Shown here piece after piece: positions 55,926-64,000 of a stretch of 64,000 nucleotides of DNA. Numbering within the stretch: position 1 is the stretch's first letter; each line of letters begins with the position of its first letter. This DNA comes from Ryuthela nishihirai (taxonomy: Eukaryota > Arthropoda > Arachnida > Araneae > Heptathelidae). A program made the position numbers and the translations under genes. Below the pieces are notes generated by a model, which was not told the origin of the DNA, ran no database searches, and saw only the letters and a program-made list of their open reading frames with translations. The stretch is from NCBI GenBank assembly GCA_038380435.1, contig JAWZYU010000018.1, forward strand, positions 55,143,751 to 55,207,750, written 5' to 3'.

Positions 55926-56122
55926 CAGTGGTTTTAAACCTATTATGCTTCACGTACCCCGTGTAAATGTGTATGTAACTGACGTGCCCCTTATATATAG
56001 ATCAAACTATAGTTATACTGTAATAATGCGAACTTTGCGACTTTGTTAGTAGATCTGTCAATCTTTGAGCTCTCACAACGTACCCCAAATTTTTTACCGC
56101 GTGCCCCACATTGAGAACCCTG
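55926..56122. mobile_element. hAT-type MITE, intact 197-bp copy
   Basis: Ends 'cagtggttttaaacc' and 'cattgagaaccctg' form hAT-type terminal inverted repeats; flanks 'tattagat' (55918-55925) and 'ttttagat' (56123-56130) are an 8-bp target duplication with one mismatch. Same family as 37946-38530. Confidence 0.9.
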
Positions 56123-56144
56123 TTTTAGATGATAACTCAAACTT

Positions 56145-56290
56145 ACATTTATAATTGATGTGTAGAAATCGAAAAAAGAAACGATAAAATTTCAACAAAA
56201 TTTTTGGCTTCAAAGCAAATAATTTTAGTTTAGTTGCACCATCAAAATATATTATTTTGTAGTATAAAAAAAACCTAAACATACTAATAC
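56145..56290 (-). mobile_element. Possible mariner 3' fragment
   Basis: 56145-56210 is nearly identical to 57160-57226, which lies inside the mariner element at 57087-61770, near its transposase stop. A minus-strand frame continues 'LKFYRFFFRFLHIN' in both. The simplest reading is that this is another piece of the same mariner family; a local duplication is the alternative. Confidence 0.45.
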
Positions 56291-56394
56291 TCAATCAATA
56301 GTAAATACACAGAGGTACCTGTTGACAGAGAAGTGAATAAATCAATAAATAATTTTGTCGAAAAAATCTGATTCGATATGTTTTCTAGTGGGAG

Positions 56395-56462
56395 TCGAAG
56401 CCATGTCTCTTCGGATACATGCCAGATGATTCTAACCAGTAAACTAGCACTGGATCCTTGTT
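56395..56462 (-). mobile_element. SINE-C tRNA-like head (minus strand)
   Basis: Matches 5655-5727 in order: 'ggagtcgaa', 'gtctctt', 'gatacatgcca', 'ttctaacc', 'aaactagcactggatc', continuing into 'tttatccctaa'. About 110 bases on, a plus-strand B-box-like 'gtgggtttgagtaccgc' (56590-56608) mirrors the plus-strand head at 5943-6030. Confidence 0.6.
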
Positions 56463-57086
56463 TTTATCCCTAAGTGACCTATAACTCTTCGTGAACGTTT
56501 CGCCCATGGAGTCATCTATGATTGGAGAAGGCAAGTCTTTTTTTTTAAATCCAGAGCAACTTTAGAAAAAGAGTTTGCTTTACTCGGGATGTGGGTTTGA
56601 GTACCGCACATTTACAAAAATGATTTTTTTCCATAAAACTATTTATTGATATATTAATATGTACATATTCTTATGATATATTTTTTTTTTTTTAGTCCTG
56701 ATTCGCGCTTAAATAGGAAGGCTTATCTGGCCAAAGATTTATGATGAACAATTGCCGCATGGTTGATGATTAAATTATCTTTTAAAATATACGTAAAAGG
56801 TGCAGCAAAGCTTGAAGTCGAAATTCTAAGAGTATTTAATTTCGAAATTTGCAGATCACTGTTTTATATGACTGCATATAGTGTTAGCTCCTAGAATATG
56901 TACAAACAGGTGATATCTGCTAACTCTTTGAATTCCCTTTTGTCTGCGTCTGACCGAATCATTGTACAAATGGATAATAGCAAAATAAAAGTGAAATACT
57001 TAGAATTAAAATGGGTACGTATGAGTTGCGGAATGCAAAGAAATGTGTATTATTTATATATTTCTAAATATTTTATTTTAGAAATA
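56463..57086. other. Unassigned AT-rich sequence
   Basis: No gene recognised; the 69-codon frame at 56898-57107 has no motif. Confidence 0.45.
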
Positions 57087-57238
57087 CAAGAGTCGATCAG
57101 AAAGTAAGGTTCCATATTTGATTTCTACGGAGGGCTGAAAATGACACCAAAGGCAACATACATTTATAATTGATGTGTAGAAATCGAAAAAAAGAAACGA
57201 TAAAATGTCAACAAAATTTTTAGCTTACTTACGTATTT

Positions 57239-60200
57239 TGGCTTGTAAATGGTAGCTAGGCGTAAACTGGAAGGAGAGCTGTGTACCAATCCCCAGTGAT
57301 GATGCACAGAACCGGCCAGGTCTAGCACCTAATGTCCGACCCCGCCTTCTCGTGGTGCAGGCCGTTAGTACCTTTCAAAAGAGATATTCTCTTTTGGAAG
57401 GGAACGGAAGGGGAGGGCTGCCAGTTCAGTATGGCCTACTGATCTGGTCATCTATGGCCACTTTTTTCTTTTTTTTCAACCCTTCTGAGGAGTGGTCAAC
57501 TTCACAGGGTCCTGGTGCTGACCATTTATACCAACTAGACGGGACTTGTTTATGGATTTGAGCTTGATTATGGATCATGGACTTGCTGCACTGGTGGGCC
57601 TCTGCTGAGGGAGAGTCTGCCGTTGTGTTTTCTGTTTGCTTCTGGGTTGCCAGCTCTAAGTGAACAGAGGCATGGGATACCTTATATCAGCTGGTGGATA
57701 ATCCTAATCAGAGGCCATCGCAGGTACCTGAACCTTACTTAGCTAGTTGGGCATCGCCAAGCCTAAACTGGAGTAATGTGTCTCAGGCAGGCCATATGGT
57801 TCTTGAAAAAGTCCACTTGAAAAGGTGGTGCCTGAAGTTCCTACCAGCATCGGTGACCTCAGTCTTTAGCGGAGGAGGAACAGGTCTTTGCCCCATGCCT
57901 GCGATCAGGGGGCTGTTTGATATTGTTGGCCATACCAATCTCAATAAACCTAATTTCTTTAAAAATCCTACTAATCATTTTCTCTCTGCAGGAACGTGGA
58001 ACGTGAGGACATTACATAGAGATTATTCTCTTGATGTCCTCATGCAGGAATTCCAGCTCTATAACCTAGATATTCTAGGCTTGCAAGAGACCAGATGGAC
58101 TTTACTTTACAGAAAAATAACTTTAAATTTCTCTTTACAGGGAGGGAGGATGGAAAGCCTCACCAAGGCGTGGGTCTGCTGCTCAGCAGACATGCTAGTG
58201 ATGCTCTTCTAGGATATGAGTGCATTAATGAAAGGTTTCTTACAGCAAAATATCAGACAAGCATTAAAGACTTGAATGTTATCTGCTGTTATGCTCCCAC
58301 TGAGGATTCTGATGAGGATGAGAAGGATAGGTTTTACAGACAACTTCAGGATATTTTGAATTCTGTCAAGAAAGGAGATATTACCCTTGTTCTTGGTGAC
58401 TTCAATGCCAAAGTTGGTACCGACTCTGACCTTTGGGGAGGAATAATAGGCCCTTTTGGGATTGGTAGCTGCAATGGCAATGGGCAACGTCTCCTACAGG
58501 TAAGTAAACTAAATGGTTTCAGAATAACTAACACATATTACAAACACCGCGACATACATAAATACACATGGGTTTCACCTGATGGGCTGCATAAGAATAT
58601 GATTGATTACATATTAATTAACAGCATATGGGTTAGTTCTGTTAGGAAGACCAGTGCATATAGGGGAGCTGAAATTGGATCTAACCATTACCTTGTTAAA
58701 AGTGTCTTGCAACTTAAACTTAAAAAGTGTTGTGCTAGGGTTAAAAAATTTACCTTTAATACTGAAGCTCTGAAAGACCCAGTTATAGCTAAAGCTTACC
58801 GTGATAGGTTACTTAGTCATTATGACAGTCATGGTTTGCTTAATACTGAAGTTGAGGAAGAATGGGGCCATTTTAAACAGGCTTTTTTGGAAACTAACAG
58901 TACTCTTTTAGGGAAAAAGGAGCAGAGGAGGCAGAATTATTTAAGTGATAAGGCACTTGAGCTTATTTCAGAAAGAAGAAACTGCAGGAATGTCCTTAAT
59001 CAGTACCCTACTAGTCCTAATAGAAAGCATTACAAAGAACTTAATAAACGTGTAAAGGGTCAGTTAGCTACTGATAAGAATCTTTGGCTTGATGGTCTTG
59101 CTGACAAAGCTGAGGAAGCAGTTAGACAGCACAACAGCAGTTAATGATAATTATTATTAATGATTAACCAGATAGTTAATGTTTTGTGTGGTAGAAAACG
59201 AACAGGTATACAGGGATTGAAGGATAAACAAGGCAAGGTTATAGAAGGTGAGGATTCTGTCATGGCTAGATGAGCTGAGCATTTCAGTGAAGTTCTAAAC
59301 AATGTGGTTAGTTCTACTCCCATTGTTTGCAATGATGATAGATGCATTGTTGGCTTTAATGTTGGCCCTATAACACAATCTGAAGTTAGTTTGGTTATTT
59401 CTAAACTTAAACTTCATAAATCCCCAGGGGTGGATGAAATTACTACGGAAATGCTTAGAGCTGGGAATGTTTCAGTTACCATTTGGATGATTGAAATTTT
59501 GAATAACTTTTATGATAAAGGCATGGTTCCTAAAGATTTTCCCAGAGCTATTATTATCCCTATTTTCAAAAAAGGTGATCGCAGTTCTTGTGGTAACTAT
59601 AGGGGTATCAGCCTACTCTCCGTTCCAGGTAAAGTTCTTTCCATGATTGTGCTTAATAGAATTAAGAATCTGGTTGACAGGCAATTGCGTGATGAGCAAT
59701 GTGGATTCGGAAGTGGTAGGGGATGTATAGATAAGATATTTTCACTTAGGCAGATTCTTGAGAAATGTTTAGAGTTTCAGAAACCTTTGGTTGCTAGCTT
59801 TGTTGATTTCAAAAAGGCTTTCGACTCTGTTGATCGTCATAATTTGTGGTTGATTGTGAGATCATATGGTATACCAGACAAGTTAGTTAACATAATGAAA
59901 GCTCTCTATAATAACACTGAGTCATGTGTGAGAGTTGGTAAGTCTTGTAGCAATTGGTTTAGCATTACTTCTGGTGTTCGACAAGGGTGCATTTTGTCCC
60001 CTTTTCTCTTTACTTTGGTTGTTGATTATGGTATGCGAAATTCACTTCAAGGGGAAGATTTTGGCCTTAAATGGGCTGGAGATACGAAAATTTCTGATTT
60101 AGATTATGCTGATGACTTAGCCCTTTTGGCAAATGATGTTGATGAGATGAACTTTTTCATTCGAACTGTTGATGAGACTGGTAGTACAGTAAGTTTGGTT

Positions 60201-60926
60201 ATAAACAGAGAGAAAACTAAAGTGATGAAAATTGGTCAGGCAGGTTGTGATTCAGTTAATCTGAATGGTTGCAGTCTTGAGCAGGTGTCACAGTTTAATT
60301 ACCTTGGGAGCTGCGTAACTGATAGTAGACTTGGGAGCTGCGTAAGTGATGTGCGGTATGAGATTAACAGACGAATAGGTATTGCTGCCGGGACTTTTAA
60401 GAATCTATGGAGATTGTGGAGAAATAGGCGTATACACCTAAAGACTAAAAGTAGACTGTATAATAGTTTGGTTCTTTCTAGGGTTAGTTATGGTAGTGAA
60501 ACTTGGACGCTGTGTAAGCAAGATAACAGGAAACTAGATGCTTTTGATTCTAGATGCTTACGCAGTATCTTGGGTATTAGGTGGTTTAACTTTGTAACTA
60601 ATGATGAGGTTAGGGAAAGGAGTCTGCAACCTCCTTTAAGCAGCATATTGTGCAGAGAGAGACTCCGCTGGTTTGGCCATGTTGCCCGTATGGATAATTA
60701 TAGATTGGCGAATAGGGTTATAAACAGTGTGCCTAGAGGCCTCAGAAGGAGGGGGAGACCTAGGATGCGGTGGGCAGACAATGTCAAACAGGACCTCGTT
60801 AGAATTGGTGTACAGTGGCCGGATGCAGCAGATGTAGCTCAGGACAGATATGCTTGGAGAATTAAACTTCGCGGTCTGGTTGGACCTCCGTAGTCCATGG
60901 CTGCTTGAGGATGATGATGATGATGA
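57239..60926 (+). mobile_element. Full-length RTE-type LINE with target duplication
   Basis: Begins about 57239 with 'gcttgtaaatggtagctagg' and ends with (GAT)n at 60926. The 9-mer TACGTATTT occurs at 57230-57238 and 60927-60935, so the whole 3.7-kb element is bounded by a target duplication. The 5' ends of two other copies (about 33680 and 51585) stop at the same place, which supports a true 5' terminus. The leader before the likely start codon is about 650 bases. It inserted near the stop codon of a mariner transposase. Confidence 0.92.
57895..60893 (+). pseudogene. RTE ORF: endonuclease and reverse transcriptase, several lesions
   Basis: Start ATG 57895 corresponds to the ATG at 32214 in the other good copy; the same frame is open upstream to 57664 but has no ATG before one at about 57799 that the other copy lacks. 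Endonuclease: 'LDILGLQETRW', 'CCYAPTEDSDE', 'VLGDFNAKVG', but the final motif is SNH (58680-58688), not SDH. RT: 'RAIIIPIFKKGDR', 'SFVDFKKAFDSVDR', 'SGVRQGCILSPFLF', 'DLDYADDLALL'; then 'RLRWFGHVARMDNYR' and 'RRRGRPRMRWADN', ending 'LVGPP' at 60893. Lesions: a frameshifting replacement at about 58100, a 27-base insertion with stops at 59141-59167, TGA for Trp at 59271-59273, and a 27-base tandem duplication at 60303-60356. Not functional as it stands. Confidence 0.92.
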
Positions 60927-61829
60927 TACGTATTTATTTTTCTACACAGTCAATAGAATTGTTAAGACACTTTATCATAATGGTCGATCAGCTTATCGAA
61001 TCGATCTCCTAATAGAAGCACGTTCTGCTTCTAACGCCACTTTATAGAATCCTCTTTGACTGCATCATTGTATGGAAAGCATCATCCTTGGAGATACTTC
61101 TTCAGCTTCCCAAAGATCTGAAAATCAGATGGCATTGTCAGGTCTGGACTATATGATGAGGATGGACAGTTTCCCATCTCAAGGTTGCGGAGATTCTCAT
61201 CTACTACAGTGCACAGCTACAAGCTGCCAATGGATATTCACTGCTGGGTCTTCTGTGCTTAAAGAGATCGAATTACTGCAGTGTCAGTCATAAGGAGGGA
61301 GCCAGGGGGACCGCGACTCACTACAAGAGGCCTGAAAGTGGTGTTTCTTTTTTTAGCCATTTTTCATTCCTGAAGGAATTAGGTGCAAGGTTTTTTCACC
61401 TTTTTCTTCTTAAGAAGGAAAAGCCCAAAAATCCTCATAATCCCAGAAGACAAATGAGAAGCTGTTAAAAAGGATATTGACTTCTAAATAATCCACCAGT
61501 AAAGTTAAGCGAGTCTCATTTCATACGTTTATCAATGGCCTCAATGGCTTGAGACGTATGATTACTATTCGGATCTCCAGTTTCGTATACACATGAATTA
61601 CCTATCCTACGTTTCCACCGACTCCGTGCCTCATATCACGTGTGTGTAACAATCATGACCACTGCCATTTAGTGGCTCTATTTGGTAATAACATGCGGAA
61701 TGCACAGTCCCATATGATGGTTAATTTGGCGGGAAACAAACTATAATCCTTGCTTTCTGACTTATCCTCGTATCTCAGCAAGAATGTAATCTTTGGACTA
61801 TGAAACGTGAAAGTAGAAAGATAGTACTA

Positions 61830-64000
61830 AATAATATTCTCCCCAATAAATATTAGAAGTCTTTGTAAAAATTGTAACATAGAGGAAAAGCAAAATAATT
61901 TTACATATAGAATAGACTATACACTACTTATTAAAGAATTGGAAAAGACTACTTGGGATAACATTAAAAATATAGGAGATACAAATTCGGCATACAAGAT
62001 ATTTATCGACAATTTTTCTGAAATAATTAATAAATCCAAACAGTACTGCTTAAAAAACACAAACAGAATATCAAAAAACAATTGGATAACAGATGAAATT
62101 ATAAACCTTATTAAATCAAGAGATAAATACTATAAGAAATTTAAAAGATATCCGCATAATAATGTATATGAAGCGGTTTATAAAAATGTAAGAAATCAGC
62201 TTAATACCAAAGTAAAAAATACAAAAAATAATTTCTACACAACACAATTTCAAAAATGCAATGGTAATAGTAAAAAGCAATGGAAATTTATGAATGAACT
62301 AACTGATCAAAAAAAGAAAACATCTGTTACACCGCAATTGTTTAATATTGATAAGGAAACAAATGATAGCGATTCATTAAAATTAGCAAATGAACTTAAT
62401 CTTTATTTTACTGGAGTTGCACAAAATATTATTAAATGTCAAACACATGAAACTGCTGCTAATTCATTTGAGCAAAATAATAGAACAAACAGTTCTATAA
62501 TTTTGCAGCCATTTAGGGAAATTGAAATTGAAAATATTATTCTAGAATTACATGACAATAAAAGTCTAGGTTTAGATAGAAAAGTCTAGGCTAAAAAAAT
62601 CTGTAAAGTATATTACTAAACCTCTTTCATATATTTTTAATATGACAGTTCAAAACGGGGTCTTCCCAGATAAATTAAAGAAGACAGTCGTGGTTCCTGT
62701 TTATAAAAATGGGGAAAAGAATATGTTATCAAATTATAGGCCAATATCTATCATTTCAATTTTTCTGAATATTTTCGAAAAGCTAGTTAAAAAAAATTAA
62801 CTGTTTTTTATCGAAAAATAATTTTTTCTTCAAATAGACAATTTGGCTTCAGAGAGGATAAAAGTACGGAGGATGCCAAAATTGATTTTACTAAATTCAT
62901 ATATGACTCCTTAGAAAATAATTATGAAACTATATCTATATTTTTGGACATACAAAAAGCATTTGACACCGTCTCCCACAACATACTATTGAATAAAATG
63001 GAACATGCTGGAATTAGTGGAATTGTACTATCATGGTTTAAAAGTTATCTAAAGAATAGGATACACGTTGTTAAAATAAATGGTATTATTAGTTCAGAGT
63101 TAAAGGTAAAATATGGCGTGCCACAGGGTTCTGTACTGGGGCCGATTTTATTTTTAATATACATCAATGGTTTTTGTCAGATGAACATAACAGGGAGAAT
63201 TACTAGTTTTGCTGATGATACTGCCATCACTTTTCGAGCTAAAATAAAACAGGATTAAAAATATTAATCAACAGTGAATTGAAAATTTTTGGTACTTGGT
63301 TTAGTACTAATAAATTAACTTTGAATTTAAATAAAACAAAATTAATGTATTTTAGTTTGAAGAGCAGAATTACTGAAGATCTGGATATTAGAATTCATAA
63401 TAGAGCTTGCAATCAAGATTTGGCTTGTAAGTGTAAGCCTATCGAAATTGTTGATGAGACTGATTACTTAGGTATAAAAATAGATCAAAAATTGAACTGG
63501 AAACCGTATGTGGATAAAATTAAAATAAAACTTAGATCAATGTTATATAAAATTTATTACTTAAATAAATTGGTAGATGCAGAAATGATGTTAAATATAT
63601 ATAATTCCTGGATTCAGTCTGTATTTTATTATGGGCTATTGCTCTGTGGTGGAACTTATAAAACAATTCTCAAACCAATAATTACAATTCAAAACAGAAT
63701 AATAAAAAACTAACAAGTAATATTAATAGGTCTTCTAGTGTACATTGTGGTTATGTACATGTGGATGTTATGCCTTTAAGATATCTTTATGTATATAAGC
63801 TAATGATATATGTATATAAAATAGCAATTATCTTCAAGAAAAATATTTGAACATAATTTGCGTACTGAGGGAAAACAATATATTGTTCCATTGCTTGAAA
63901 AAGAGATTGTACATAAGCATTCAATGTATTTAGCTCCCAAAATGTTCAATAGCTTACCTTATGAATTAAGAAATTTTTCTGGAAATATTTATTTGTTTAA
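61830..64000 (+). pseudogene. CR1/Jockey-like LINE RT, 5' truncated, frameshifted
   Basis: Begins in the linker ahead of the RT (about 61840; frame open 61939-62589) with 'WITDEIINLIKSRDKYYKKF', typical of the region between endonuclease and RT in Jockey-superfamily LINEs. RT blocks follow in shifting frames: 'VVVPVYKNGEKNMLSNYRPIS' region (about 62690-62755), 'RQFGFREDKSTEDA' (about 62837), 'FLDIQKAFDTVSHNIL' (62944), 'KYGVPQGSVLGPILFLIYIN' (about 63110), 'SFADDTAITF' (about 63210), 'LNLNKTKLMYFS' and 'YLGIKIDQKLNWKPYVD' (63279-63540). About 63760 reads 'HVDVMPLRYLYVYKL', the usual C-terminal block. No endonuclease is present. The catalytic FADD is intact, but at least two frame changes and stops (62587, 63256) disable it. 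The 3' end lies beyond the window. Confidence 0.85.

Larger units (their letters stand above)
57087..61770 (-). mobile_element. Mariner element interrupted by the RTE insertion
   Basis: Left end 'caagagtcgatcagaaagta' and right end (complement) 'cgaggataagtcagaaagca' are terminal inverted repeats of about 23 bases beside TA on both sides (57085-57086, 61771-61772). Without the RTE it is about 980 bases. On the minus strand about 61190-60940 reads 'LRWETV', 'YSPDLTMPSDFQIFGKLKKYLQG', 'NDAVKEDSIKW' and 'DRFDKLIDHYDKV', matching the C-terminal third of mariner transposases, including the D of 'YSPDLaPsDf'. The N-terminal part is decayed or deleted. Frameshifts and stops make it inactive. Confidence 0.8.

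Overview
The window reads as an AT-rich invertebrate nuclear genome. An arthropod, perhaps a chelicerate such as a spider, is my guess from the mix of RTE-type LINEs, tRNA-derived SINEs and Tc1/mariner elements; nothing in the sequence proves the taxon. I found no host gene exon that I can support, no rRNA and no convincing functional tRNA gene. Almost everything recognisable is a mobile element or its debris, much of it nested, so the window is best read as a transposon-dense intergenic or intronic region.

Main layout. 1-640: 3' end of a LINE with an RNase H domain. 887-3245: decayed RTE LINE carrying a 92-bp palindromic insertion. 4-10 kb: SINEs of three families and a decayed Tc1-like element (8218-9316) with twin palindromes at its upstream edge. 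12-20 kb: a SINE, a solo LTR with target duplication (13651-14312), a LINE that keeps ORF1 and RNase H but has lost its reverse-transcriptase palm (15057-17640), a reversed LTR and a hAT-like repeat. 23-28 kb: a SINE and two Tc1-like transposase pseudogenes. 29.3-33.7 kb: a nearly intact RTE element on the minus strand with a long (ATC)n tail, plus a detached RTE 5' fragment. 34-42 kb: foldback MITEs, hAT-type MITEs and five SINE copies, several nested. 44 kb: a 36-bp minisatellite. 45-51.6 kb: three more minus-strand RTE pieces. 51.6-57 kb: SINE inside SINE, the 3' end of another LINE, hairpins and a degenerate tandem repeat. 57.1-61.8 kb: a mariner element interrupted by a full-length RTE copy with a 9-bp target duplication. 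61.8-64 kb: a CR1/Jockey-like LINE running off the window.

The RTE family dominates, with at least seven pieces. Its single ORF carries an APE-type endonuclease, a reverse transcriptase with a YADD box and a C-terminal nucleic-acid-binding-like region, and its 3' tail is a GAT trinucleotide repeat. No copy here is fully coding. The two best copies (29425-32214 minus; 57895-60893 plus) have different lesions. One tRNA-derived SINE family (called SINE-A here) has about ten copies and must have been moved by some LINE, but I cannot tell which. I saw no new gene system. The most striking structures are the foldback elements with long, near-perfect inverted repeats.
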